Origin: CAZBNB01 sp964493245
GTDB lineage: Bacteria > Pseudomonadota > Gammaproteobacteria > Legionellales > Legionellaceae
DNA length: 64,000 bases
NCBI GenBank assembly: GCA_964493245.1
Contig: CAZBNB010000014.1
Span: 1-64,000 of the forward strand
Direction: 5' to 3'
Shown here piece by piece: positions 1 to 8,430 of this stretch. The notes under the pieces were generated by a model. That model worked only from the letters and a program-made list of their open reading frames with translations. It was not told the DNA's origin and ran no database searches. Position numbers and translations under genes: made by a program. How positions within the stretch are numbered: position 1 is the first letter of the stretch; each line of letters begins with the position of its first letter.

Positions 1-1069
1 ATAAATGATCATCTTGTGTGAGATCTATTGGCTCTATGTCCCTAATCGGTATGTCTGCTATCAGGTCTCCTGGTGTCAAAACGCCGATAACAGCGACACC
101 TTGTTGTTTTAGATATTCTATAATTTTGAGGCGTTGCCAAACCACAACGAATGTACACGGTACATCCGTGAATAAGAATACAGGGAGCCCCTTGTTTTTT
201 AATGTTTTTATCAACGCGTTATTGAAAACCAATGGCTTAAAAGAGCGATTACTCTCTTCTGAAATTGCTATCATCGTTCCATCGACATCAACCAACAGCG
301 CTTGATCGCTTTGATTTAGTGGGGGGAAAGAATAGTCTGAAAATTGATTGTATTGTTGAGTTGTTTGCTCTTGGTAACGCAGATAGCGTGCTAGGTGGTG
401 GAGACATTCGCGTATTTTTTTATTAAGCGCTTTATTATGAGGGTCTTGTTGTGCCCATTCGTAAAAGAGGTCTTTTATGAGTTCAGTTAATGGATCAAGA
501 TTTAGCTCAAATACATACCGGACTTTAGCGCGTATCATATCATAATTCCGCACAATTATTTCTTCTTCATCGTCTTCGATGCGTGCGTGCGTACTTGATA
601 AATGAAAAGGCTCAAATAAATGATGAATCAAATCGGTCTGTAGTTTGTTGAAAAAAGTAAAAATGCCTTTTCGATCCATAGTAGTCGATAATAAAGAAAC
701 ATACTTACGCACATCTTTTTGGTTATGGATCAGTTCTTTTGTTTTAACGTACAGCAATTTATTTAAGAATAAAAAATTGACTTTGGATAAACGCTCGGGA
801 TCGGGTCGACAAAACGCTATAAATACGTCAATGGACGAAAATTGATCGCGAATTCTTTTTTGGTACATAAAATAACGGCTTAGTAGATTAATGTCTTTTT
901 CTTCTGGAAAACTGTACATGAAGTCACTGAGCTCTTGAATCGTCTCAATCTGGAGATTTTTTTCTTGTACCATTTTCTCCAAAACAGATCTCAAGAATGC
1001 ATGATCGTGAGCGGGCTCTTTTTTTTCTAGTTGTTCAAGTATCAGGATGCTATCTTCGTATGTAAACAT
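1..1069 (-). CDS. Unrecognised protein with C-terminal HAD-like domain (partial)
   Basis: An open frame runs on the minus strand from ATG at 1069 through the left edge of the window, giving 356 visible residues with no stop. It begins 9 bases after the bcp stop with a GGGTGA ribosome site, so it is probably co-transcribed with bcp. The first 250 residues are charged, probably helical, and I do not recognise them. At residues 257-265 the sequence reads ALLVDVDGT, a HAD-superfamily motif I (DxDGT), and at 298-302 FLFTD supplies the usual motif II threonine, followed by a region resembling a Rossmannoid core. The second half is therefore probably a phosphatase-like or phosphotransferase HAD domain. 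The remaining HAD motifs lie beyond the edge. The long unrecognised N-terminal part suggests a lineage-specific protein; the function is unknown. Confidence 0.7.
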   Translation of the reverse strand, partial: MFTYEDSILILEQLEKKEPAHDHAFLRSVLEKMVQEKNLQIETIQELSDFMYSFPEEKDINLLSRYFMYQKRIRDQFSSIDVFIAFCRPDPERLSKVNFLFLNKLLYVKTKELIHNQKDVRKYVSLLSTTMDRKGIFTFFNKLQTDLIHHLFEPFHLSSTHARIEDDEEEIIVRNYDMIRAKVRYVFELNLDPLTELIKDLFYEWAQQDPHNKALNKKIRECLHHLARYLRYQEQTTQQYNQFSDYSFPPLNQSDQALLVDVDGTMIAISEESNRSFKPLVFNNALIKTLKNKGLPVFLFTDVPCTFVVVWQRLKIIEYLKQQGVAVIGVLTPGDLIADIPIRDIEPIDLTQDDHL

Positions 1070-1078
1070 GCTGTCACC

Positions 1079-1540
1079 CTATATGGTTTGTAAAATAGAC
1101 AGAACGGCTTTAACATGTTCGGGTACTTTGACACCACGCCAGATATGACGAATGGTGCCTGTAGGGTCAATCAAAAAAGTACTGCGCTCTATCCCTCGGA
1201 CTTGTTTACCATACATAGATTTCATTTTCATGACGCCAAAAGCCTGGCAAATCGTTTCATCACAATCACTGATTAATAAAAAAGGTAAGCAATGGTTGGC
1301 TTTGAAGCGTTCATGTGATGTCACACTGTCTCGTGAAATACCGATAATGGTTGCGCCGGCGCTGGTAAATGATGGCGCATGATCACGAAAATCTTGGCTT
1401 TCTAATGTGCAGCCTGGGGTCGAGTCCTTAGGATAAAAATATAAAACCAACCATTGACCAGCATAATCAGCTAAATTACCCTTGGTTCCTTCTGTCGCTT
1501 GAAAAGGCAAAGCAGGTATTTTATCACCGATATTCATCAT
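1079..1540 (-). CDS. bcp: Thioredoxin-dependent peroxiredoxin, Bcp/PrxQ type
   Basis: This 153-residue protein is a full-length PrxQ/BCP peroxiredoxin that reduces hydrogen peroxide and organic hydroperoxides in the cytoplasm using thioredoxin. The N-terminal fold LYFYPKDSTPGCTLESQDFRDH contains the peroxidatic cysteine in the TPGCT motif (near residue 44). The resolving cysteine that many PrxQ proteins have five residues later is serine here (CTLES), which is also seen in one-cysteine members. Two ATG codons stand side by side at 1540 and 1537 behind GGAG; either could start the protein. The HAD-domain gene follows on the same strand. Confidence 0.9.
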   Translation of the reverse strand: MMNIGDKIPALPFQATEGTKGNLADYAGQWLVLYFYPKDSTPGCTLESQDFRDHAPSFTSAGATIIGISRDSVTSHERFKANHCLPFLLISDCDETICQAFGVMKMKSMYGKQVRGIERSTFLIDPTGTIRHIWRGVKVPEHVKAVLSILQTI

Positions 1541-1609
1541 TAAGCTCCAAGATTAGCTTGTGTTTCTTGCTTGTATCATGTGGATGCATTGGAAAGCAAG
1601 GCTCGTTTT

Positions 1610-2050
1610 TATGTCTCACAGAGCAAAATTATACCTTTTATTTTATAATAATCAAATTGTATTATTTTAGGGCAAAAATATCTATCTCAGGACTGACGAA
1701 AAACAACGAGGTCGAGGCGGATTGTATTTTTAATGAGGGCGTTTAGATGACTAAATGAGCGAATTAAAAATAAAATCCAACGAAAAGATCGTTGTTTTGC
1801 GTAAGTCCTATATCTTCAATTGTTTAGAGAGAATGCTTGAATTACGGAGAACGACTGGATTTGAGCAGCCCTCGCTCTGTATTCTGGATTGCGTCGCGGG
1901 GCTCGCAGTGACGGCATTTTTTCCTTAAGTTGGCGCCATTGCGTGATTACTTACGTCTATCTTGAAGCTTGTTGGCGTTTTCTACATAGTATCTAAGGGT
2001 TTTCCCACAGACTTTTCCACAGAATTTGTGGATAACGTGTTGTTGATCAC
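1610..2050. other. Candidate replication origin (DnaA-box cluster plus AT-rich stretch)
   Basis: The 555-base gap between bcp and the outer-membrane barrel gene holds no credible gene. At 2013-2021 there is TTTTCCACA and at 2027-2035 TGTGGATAA, the complement of the consensus DnaA box TTATCCACA, with a weaker TTTCCCACA at 2001-2009. Three box-like sites therefore fall within 35 bases. About 350 bases away, 1615-1680 is very AT-rich and could unwind. A MITE-1 copy (1688-1810) lies between the two parts. dnaA is about 2 kb away and the wider region carries the usual origin-proximal genes. Origin function is inferred only. Confidence 0.35.
1688..1810 (-). mobile_element. MITE-1 copy A (123 bp, 5-bp target duplication)
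   Basis: This non-coding element has imperfect terminal inverted repeats (ends CAGGAC... and ...GTCCTA) and an inner palindrome built on TTTTTAAT/ATTAAAAA. It is flanked by a perfect 5-bp direct repeat TATCT (1683-1687 and 1811-1815). Its orientation is opposite to the copies at 39736, 42463, 44036 and 57464, with which it shares nearly the whole length. Confidence 0.85.
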
Positions 2051-2095
2051 GACAGATTGCTTGGATGAACAAACTCATGTGCGCAAGGTATATCC

Positions 2096-2878
2096 TTATA
2101 CGACATAAGTTACATTAAAAAGAACACCATTGGTATAAAGATGATTTAAACTTAAGCCCGTATTTAATGTTTGTCCTGATGCACGGCTTAACTGATTTTG
2201 CCCCCAGTCAGCAAATTCATAACCAGCACCAACCTGCCAATGTTGATTGAAAATCCTTTGTATACCGGCACCCAGGGTATAGACAAAACTTGTTTCGTTA
2301 TGCGATGCGAAATTCGGTATGGCTACGGCTTCAGAAATTAACGGAGTGCTTTGAAAATTACGCGAACGGTTAAACCCAACACCTAAGCTACCACTGAGCC
2401 AAGGAATAAACCAATGACCACGGTCAATTAAGAGCTTCGCCTTGGCGGCAATATGAGTATGCTCAATTTCATAGCTGTAATTGTAATTATTAAATGTGGA
2501 GTCCGCATCGTCCCAAATATAGCCGGATAGTTTCGCATTGCTCGCTGTTGATACGGCTAAACCCAGTTGTGCTTGTAGCCTTTTTGGTAATTGTTTTTGC
2601 ACGCCTAAGAATATTTCACCATCTGCTAATACGTGCGTTGTATTTAATGCGGCATACGTTTTTATAATATTAGGCGCCAAATAAAACGTTTGTGTTTGCC
2701 CGGCATTTTCCCAAACAGGCCCGGCACTGATAGCACCCACCCATGCCCAATCTTTGGGTGTCTCCGTAGGGCCCATTGTGCCAGCAATGGATTGTGTGCA
2801 AAAGAAAGTGGCTGCGGCTATGAGTAACGCACAGGTCGGTTGCATCAATGTTCTTTGCATTATAAAAAAATCGGACAT
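2096..2878 (-). CDS. Small outer-membrane beta-barrel protein, Legionella-type
   Basis: The product is up to 260 residues with a signal peptide ending near CTQSIAG, and the mature protein starts GTMGPTE. That mature start resembles AGTMGP of the MOMP-like protein at 38505. The rest shows alternating aromatic and small residues, repeated glycines (LGVGFNRS, GAGIQR, GAGYEFADWG) and a terminal valine-rich strand NVTYVV, all typical of an 8-stranded outer-membrane barrel. The ATG at 2878 has AAGGAA upstream at a rather long distance; ATG at 2857 (MQRTL) is an alternative that leaves a better-proportioned signal peptide. The specific role, such as adhesion, structure or porin, cannot be read from the sequence. 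Confidence 0.7.
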   Translation of the reverse strand: MSDFFIMQRTLMQPTCALLIAAATFFCTQSIAGTMGPTETPKDWAWVGAISAGPVWENAGQTQTFYLAPNIIKTYAALNTTHVLADGEIFLGVQKQLPKRLQAQLGLAVSTASNAKLSGYIWDDADSTFNNYNYSYEIEHTHIAAKAKLLIDRGHWFIPWLSGSLGVGFNRSRNFQSTPLISEAVAIPNFASHNETSFVYTLGAGIQRIFNQHWQVGAGYEFADWGQNQLSRASGQTLNTGLSLNHLYTNGVLFNVTYVV

Positions 2879-2964
2879 ATTTAGAGTGTTCCTTTCTCAT
2901 ATCGGGGTGATATTGAACATCATCAAAACCAAGATACTATCATTGGTCGCGTAAAATCAAAGCA

Positions 2965-4095
2965 TTATTTTACCGCCTTCGCCAACGATGCCTGGGCTAA
3001 CATTTCTGAGGCGGGGAGTGTGAAAAAATCTAATTGTGGCTGATATTGTTGCGCCGTTTTTTGCCCAATTTGATTCAAAATGCGAATCTCTTTTTCAGTT
3101 CCTGTAAACGAGCTATCTACGGCATAATTTAGTGTCGGATCGATGCGAAGATAATGATTTAATTGCGAGAAATGATGGCGGTATAAAATATCCAATATTT
3201 TTTGTGTGGTGTTGTTTCTGGTGTTAAATAAAATATCTGCCAAAGGACGTGCCCAGGCCAGTAGCCCCCAATTTTCTATTTTATCAAAATTAAGAAGAGG
3301 GGTACTTTTTCCATTACCGAGGGAGAGCATGTATTTAGGGTTGTCAGGATATAAATCGGCTGCCATGAGTAAAGCAACCGTAGCCGGATCATTGTTGATA
3401 ATCGCGCCATCAATCAGCATGTATTTTTTATTTTGAGTGAGATTGTTGATTGGCCTCGGTGCAATTTTGCTGGGTGTTGTGATAGCACTGTAGATGATGT
3501 CAGCTAACATGAAATTCTTAGCAGGGTTTTGCTGCGCCTGCAGATTATCCAATTTAAGCGGCCTAGCCTGTTTTAAATCGTAGGTTAAAATAATGACATG
3601 ATTCATTAAGTCGCTTAATTTTAAGTGTTGCGTTTGTTTTTGAATGGTTTGATAGATTTCTTCTGAATTTAATTGTGGTTTCAGGAAGCCTTGGGCGCTG
3701 GAAATACGCCACCACCATGATGAACGCAACAGTGTTGGAATCGAATGGTCGTAGTAGTTAAGAACTTGGGCTGCTGAATAACGTGGTTGGTGATTGGCAT
3801 TAGGCTCGGTTAGCATGGTGGCTTGAATCGCGCCAGTAGAAACACAAACGATCAGATCAAATAATTCTGTAATTGGTTTACCCGATTTTTTTTCCAAATA
3901 CATCAGCGAGTATGTTGAGACAATACCGTGGATTCCACCTGAGTCTAAGGTCAATATTCTAATCGGTCTTTTGGGAGCCGTGGATGGTGTTGATTGATCT
4001 GCTGTTGCGTGTGCAAATGCGGAAAATAAACAGAACAGCAGAACAATCAACGATGCGAATATTGTATTTTTCCAACAAATTCCTTTTGTTGACAT
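2965..4095 (-). CDS. Exported patatin-like phospholipase
   Basis: This 376-residue protein has a hydrophobic export signal (residues about 11-30, FASLIVLLFCLFSAFAHA), so it acts outside the cytoplasm. The patatin fold is shown by the oxyanion-hole motif DSGGIHG (51-57), the nucleophile serine at 86 in CVSTG, and the catalytic-dyad aspartate at 229 in DGA. The nucleophile elbow normally reads GxSxG; here the first glycine is cysteine 84, which is unusual but may be tolerated. Patatin-like phospholipases A are common among Legionellales secreted proteins and hydrolyse membrane phospholipids. The gene follows dnaA closely (9-base gap) on the same strand, in the place where dnaN stands in most bacteria. 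The substrate is unknown. Confidence 0.85.
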   Translation of the reverse strand: MSTKGICWKNTIFASLIVLLFCLFSAFAHATADQSTPSTAPKRPIRILTLDSGGIHGIVSTYSLMYLEKKSGKPITELFDLIVCVSTGAIQATMLTEPNANHQPRYSAAQVLNYYDHSIPTLLRSSWWWRISSAQGFLKPQLNSEEIYQTIQKQTQHLKLSDLMNHVIILTYDLKQARPLKLDNLQAQQNPAKNFMLADIIYSAITTPSKIAPRPINNLTQNKKYMLIDGAIINNDPATVALLMAADLYPDNPKYMLSLGNGKSTPLLNFDKIENWGLLAWARPLADILFNTRNNTTQKILDILYRHHFSQLNHYLRIDPTLNYAVDSSFTGTEKEIRILNQIGQKTAQQYQPQLDFFTLPASEMLAQASLAKAVK

Positions 4096-4104
4096 GGTGA
4101 GCTC

Positions 4105-5469
4105 CTATGAGGACAAAGTTCGCATTAAGTTTTTATAGTCTTCAGCAAAATCACCACCTTCGGATAACAACTCTTTCACTTTACGACATGCATGGATAAC
4201 GGTGGTGTGATCCCGTCCACCAAAATGATCACCAATCTCAGGTAGACTGTGGCTGGTTAATTCTTTTGCCAATGCCATAGCCATCTGGCGAGGTCTAGCA
4301 ATAGAGCGGCTACGGCGTTTTGATAACAAGTCAGCAACTTTGACTTTATAATATTCTGCCACGGTTTTTTGAATGTTTTCAATGGTGACCAGTTTGTCTT
4401 GTAATGCCAGTAAGTCTCGTAATGCATCGTTAACAAACTCAATGGTAATCGCTTTTCCTGTAAAATGTGCATTAGCAATGACGCGTCGTAAAGCCCCTTC
4501 TAACTCTCTGACATTAGAACGAATTCGTTTGGCGATGAAAAATGCGACTTCATACGGTAATTCAATGTTGGATTGTTCTGCCTTACTCACCAAGATCGCA
4601 ACACGCGTTTCTAATTCGGGTGGCTCGACGGCAACTGTTAATCCCCAACCAAAGCGTGACTTCAATCGCTCCTCTACCCCTTCAATTTCTTTCGGATAAC
4701 GATCGCTAGTCAAGATAATTTGCTGTTGACCTTCCAGTAACGCATTAAATGTATGGAAAAACTCTTCTTGAGATCGATCTTTACCTGCAAAAAACTGAAT
4801 ATCATCGATCAGGAGTGCATTGAGTGAACGATAGAAGCGTTTAAATTCGTTGATAGAGTTCGTTTGCAAGGCTTTAACCATATCAGCGACAAAGCGCTCA
4901 GAATGTAAATACAATACTTTTGCATCCGGATTATTTTTTAGAATAGCATTACCAATCGCATGCATTAAGTGTGTTTTGCCTAAACCAACACCACCGTAGA
5001 TAAAAAGCGGGTTATATGCATCTCCAGGGCGTTCAGCGACTTGTAACGAAGCGGCCCTTGCTAATTGGTTAGAGTTTCCTTCCACGAAGCTGTCAAAGAT
5101 AAATTTTTTGTTTAAATAATTGTTGTGATAAGGATCATTCGCGCTTTTTTTGCTACTCACTTTGGTTATTTTAGTGTCTGTGGCAATGACATTTTGAGGT
5201 GGCTTTTCAATCACTGGCGTTTGCCTACTACCGATCTCAATACTGACTGACTTAATTGAGTCATCTGGACAAAGCTGCTGAATCACTTCAGTAATGCGGG
5301 TATAAAAATGCTTTTTTACCCAATCAACCACAAAGCGGTTAGGCGCCAAAAGAACCAATGTGCTCTCAACTGTTTCGGCATGTAGAGGTCTTAACCATGT
5401 GTTAAATTGTTGGGCGGGATATTCTTCTTGCAGAAGATTCAGACATTTCTGCCAGATATGTGTTGACAC
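4105..5469 (-). CDS. dnaA: Chromosomal replication initiator protein DnaA
   Basis: This 454-residue DnaA is complete. Domain I (about 1-80) mediates self-association and helicase loading, and a short linker follows. The AAA+ core has Walker A GGVGLGKT at 159-166 and Walker B LLIDDIQF at 219-226. The C-terminal DNA-binding domain has the signature AMALAKELTSHSLPEIG and FGGRDHTTVIHA. It binds DnaA boxes at oriC and opens the origin in its ATP form. A strong GGAGG ribosome site precedes ATG 5469, and a TATAAT-like -10 lies on the minus strand at 5499-5504. The downstream neighbour is a patatin rather than dnaN-recF, so the usual dnaA operon is broken here. The gene diverges from rppH. Confidence 0.98.
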   Translation of the reverse strand: MSTHIWQKCLNLLQEEYPAQQFNTWLRPLHAETVESTLVLLAPNRFVVDWVKKHFYTRITEVIQQLCPDDSIKSVSIEIGSRQTPVIEKPPQNVIATDTKITKVSSKKSANDPYHNNYLNKKFIFDSFVEGNSNQLARAASLQVAERPGDAYNPLFIYGGVGLGKTHLMHAIGNAILKNNPDAKVLYLHSERFVADMVKALQTNSINEFKRFYRSLNALLIDDIQFFAGKDRSQEEFFHTFNALLEGQQQIILTSDRYPKEIEGVEERLKSRFGWGLTVAVEPPELETRVAILVSKAEQSNIELPYEVAFFIAKRIRSNVRELEGALRRVIANAHFTGKAITIEFVNDALRDLLALQDKLVTIENIQKTVAEYYKVKVADLLSKRRSRSIARPRQMAMALAKELTSHSLPEIGDHFGGRDHTTVIHACRKVKELLSEGGDFAEDYKNLMRTLSS

Positions 5470-5611
5470 AGATACCTCCTGTGAGCGTACAGCGGATCAT
5501 TATAACGAAACAATATAAGATTGCCTATACATATAGGTGTATATACCTTGCCAAACCCTGATCATTTATGAAAAAATCAGGTTAATTAATTATTTTAAAA
5601 GCAGCAATAGC

Positions 5612-6106
5612 ATGCTAGTTGATCGCGCCGGTTATCGGTTGAATGTTGGGATCATTCTCATGAATGAATCAGGACGAGTCTTTTGGGGTAAACGACAAGG
5701 CCATGAAGCGTGGCAATTTCCTCAAGGTGGACTTGCACCAGGCGAAACCCCAACAGAAGCCTTGTTTCGTGAGTTACGTGAAGAAATTGGTCTTGATAAA
5801 GAAGATGTTACCATCCTTGGTGTGACCAAGCGTTGGCTCAAATATCGCCTGCCTAAGCAATATTTGCGACATGGATCGAAGCCGTTGGTGATTGGCCAAA
5901 AACAAAAGTGGTTTTTGTTAAAATTACGCTCAAGCGAACAAAAGATTCGTTTGGATTTAAGTGATACGCCCGAATTTGATAGTTGGCGATGGGTTGATTA
6001 CAAGGAACCCGCTGATTTAGTGATTTTTTTCAAAAAACAAGTGTATGTTCAAGCGTTGAAAGAGTTAGAATATTTAACGAAAAAACGACGCCAACGTGCT
6101 CGTTAA
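5612..6106 (+). CDS. rppH: RNA pyrophosphohydrolase
   Basis: This is a Nudix hydrolase that converts the 5' triphosphate of mRNA to monophosphate and so triggers RNase E decay. The start MLVDRAGYRLNVGIIL at 5612 aligns with the E. coli start MIDDDGYRPNVGI, giving 164 residues; the frame extends upstream to 5537 but that extension is not conserved. The Nudix box is GLAPGETPTEALFRELREEIGL, with catalytic glutamates in REEIG, and is preceded by the typical WQFPQGG. It is the first gene of the row rppH-ptsP-lgt-thyA, the same order as in E. coli. Confidence 0.95.
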   Translation: MLVDRAGYRLNVGIILMNESGRVFWGKRQGHEAWQFPQGGLAPGETPTEALFRELREEIGLDKEDVTILGVTKRWLKYRLPKQYLRHGSKPLVIGQKQKWFLLKLRSSEQKIRLDLSDTPEFDSWRWVDYKEPADLVIFFKKQVYVQALKELEYLTKKRRQRAR

Positions 6107-6132
6107 GCCCATGAGGATTATATGGCGATTCG

Positions 6133-8430
6133 ATGTTAAAAATATTAAAACGCATCGTACAAGATGTTACCACATCACAACATTTAACCGACGCTCTGAA
6201 AACCTTGGTTCAGTGCGTGCGCTCTGCTATTTATGCAGAAGCCGTTTCTGTTTACCTTATTGACAACAAACAATCAGAATATGTTTTAATTGCCACCGAT
6301 GGCCTCAATAAAGATGCTGAATTTAAATTTAGAATCTCTCTGCAATCTGGACTTATCGGTTTAGTCGGTCGCCGTGAAGAGCCGATTAATGTCGAAGATG
6401 CCTCGGCACACCCAGATTATTATCACAGCGCACTGTTAAATGCTGATCACCTGAATGCCTTTTTGGGCGTGCCGATTATTCAGCATCGCAAACTATATGG
6501 TGTTTTGACGGTGCAACAAACCACCAAACGTTGCTTTGATGATGCTGAAGAAGCCTTTTTGATTACGCTCGCTGCGCAATTGGGTGGGTTAATTGCGCAT
6601 GCTGAAGCAACCGGTGAGTTGGCACAGTTGACCGACTCGCATGAGGTTCGTGAAGCCAAGACTGAGCTATCTCAAATTAGTTTAAATGGCATTGGTAGTG
6701 TCCCTGGTGTTGCTATTGGTAGCGCGGTGGTGGTTTATCCTCCCGCTGATATTGATGCCGTACCACGTCATTTTATCGATGATGTTGAAGCCGAAGTCGA
6801 TATTTTTCTAGGCGCCTTGCATGCCACCCGTGAAAACATGCATCGGCTCAGTCGTCGCATGAAATCGAGTGTGGCTGATGATGAGCACGCGCTGTTTGAA
6901 GTGTATTTGCGTATTTTAGAGCAGGAAAATTTAGGCTCAGAAGTTGTCGATGAAATTCGAGCTGAAAAATTAGGCGCGCAAGCCGCACTGGCTGCGGTCA
7001 TTAAACGCCATATACAGCAATTTGAAAACATGCATGATGATTATTTACGTGAGCGTGCCAGTGATTTTCGAGATATTGGCCGTCGCGTATTGGCAGAATT
7101 ACAGTCCTTTCAACATGAAGAAATTGATTACCCACGTCGCACGATTTTAATTGGCGACGAAATAACGGCCGCCGCATTAGCAGAGGTCCCAGAGGGGCAG
7201 TTGGCAGGGGTTGTGTCTGCTAAAGGTTCAAACAGCTCCCACGTTGCTATTTTAGCGCGTGCCATGGGGGTTCCAACCATCATGGGCGTGCGAGGCTTGA
7301 AATTTGATCAACTGTCACGTAGAGCCGTGATTGTGGATGGTTATTATGGCCATGTATTTGTTTCGCCTTCCAAAACGCTTTTAGCAGAATACAAACAGCT
7401 GATTCAAAAAGAAGATGCGTTAAATCAAAGCTTGATTAGTTTACGTGAAAAACCAGCGGAAACCACCGACAATCACCGAGTGGCATTACATGTGAATACC
7501 GGATTGGCGCTGGATTCAGGTATGTCTATGAGTGTCGGTGCGGAGGGTGTCGGGTTATATCGCTCAGAAGTCCCGTTTATGAGCCGCGATCGATTCCCCT
7601 CAGAGGAAGAGCAATATATTATTTACAAACAAATTTTAAAAGCATTTGCACCGCGCTCTGTCACGATGCGTACGTTGGATATCGGTGGTGACAAGATTTT
7701 GCCTTATTTTCCGATTGAAGAAAGCAATCCCTATCTAGGCTGGCGCGGTATTCGTGTCACACTTGATCATCCGGATGTGTTTTTAATGCAGGTACGCGCC
7801 ATGATGCGTGCCAATGAAGAGTTAAATAATTTGCGGATTATGTTACCGATGGTAACCACGCTGAGCGAAGTGGACGAAGCGCTTTATTTGATTCATCAAG
7901 CTTATAGTGAGTTACTTGAAGAAGGATGCGTGATTGAGAAGCCGGCCTTAGGCGTGATGATCGAAGTACCGGCAGCCGCTTGTCAGGCCCGCGAGTTGGC
8001 AAAGCGTGTGGATTTTTTATCGGTGGGAACCAATGATTTAACACAATATTTGTTAGCGGTGGATCGTAACAATGCCCGTGTTGCTGGGCTTTACGACTCT
8101 TTGCATCCCGCGATGTTGCGTACCTTAATACGTATTGTTGAGGGTGGTCATGCGGCGGGAGTAAAGGTCAGTGTTTGTGGTGAAATGGCGAGTGATCCTT
8201 TGGCTGTGATTTTGTTAATGGCGATGGGTTTTGATACATTGAGTATGAACTCATCCAGTTTGCCACGTGTGAAATGGGTGATTCGTCATTTTTCACTGGC
8301 CTTTGCACGAAAAGTATTGGCCGATGTGTTGGAGTTAGAGCATCCAACCGAGATTCGTTTGTATTTACAACGCGCCTTAGAAGAGCAAGGCTTAGGTGAC
8401 TTAATTCGCATGGGGAAAGTACAAGCATGA
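6133..8430 (+). CDS. ptsP: Phosphoenolpyruvate-protein phosphotransferase, PTS-Ntr enzyme I
   Basis: This 765-residue EI-Ntr transfers phosphate from phosphoenolpyruvate to the NPr protein of the nitrogen-related regulatory PTS. A GAF sensor domain occupies about residues 1-160. The EI N-terminal domain follows, with the phosphorylated histidine at 370 in GSNSSHVAILARAMGVP. The C-terminal PEP-binding barrel contains the signature LSVGTNDLTQY and the catalytic-site cysteine in VCGEMASDP. Its length and domain order match E. coli PtsP. Its last codons overlap the start of lgt by 4 bases. No PTS sugar permease is present in the window, consistent with a regulatory role. Confidence 0.97.
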   Translation: MLKILKRIVQDVTTSQHLTDALKTLVQCVRSAIYAEAVSVYLIDNKQSEYVLIATDGLNKDAEFKFRISLQSGLIGLVGRREEPINVEDASAHPDYYHSALLNADHLNAFLGVPIIQHRKLYGVLTVQQTTKRCFDDAEEAFLITLAAQLGGLIAHAEATGELAQLTDSHEVREAKTELSQISLNGIGSVPGVAIGSAVVVYPPADIDAVPRHFIDDVEAEVDIFLGALHATRENMHRLSRRMKSSVADDEHALFEVYLRILEQENLGSEVVDEIRAEKLGAQAALAAVIKRHIQQFENMHDDYLRERASDFRDIGRRVLAELQSFQHEEIDYPRRTILIGDEITAAALAEVPEGQLAGVVSAKGSNSSHVAILARAMGVPTIMGVRGLKFDQLSRRAVIVDGYYGHVFVSPSKTLLAEYKQLIQKEDALNQSLISLREKPAETTDNHRVALHVNTGLALDSGMSMSVGAEGVGLYRSEVPFMSRDRFPSEEEQYIIYKQILKAFAPRSVTMRTLDIGGDKILPYFPIEESNPYLGWRGIRVTLDHPDVFLMQVRAMMRANEELNNLRIMLPMVTTLSEVDEALYLIHQAYSELLEEGCVIEKPALGVMIEVPAAACQARELAKRVDFLSVGTNDLTQYLLAVDRNNARVAGLYDSLHPAMLRTLIRIVEGGHAAGVKVSVCGEMASDPLAVILLMAMGFDTLSMNSSSLPRVKWVIRHFSLAFARKVLADVLELEHPTEIRLYLQRALEEQGLGDLIRMGKVQA

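Noticed and set aside
18..845. Plus-strand open frames in the first kilobase
   Set aside because: They are antisense to the continuous minus-strand HAD-domain frame that runs off the left edge and have no ribosome sites.
1860..1925. GGATTGCGTCGCGGGGCTCGC-like stretch, resembling dispersed palindromic repeats of other genomes
   Set aside because: Only one copy was seen in this window and it has no clear arms, so it is not reported as a repeat family.
5537..5611. N-terminal extension of RppH
   Set aside because: The extension is not conserved in the family; the Nudix protein starts naturally at 5612.
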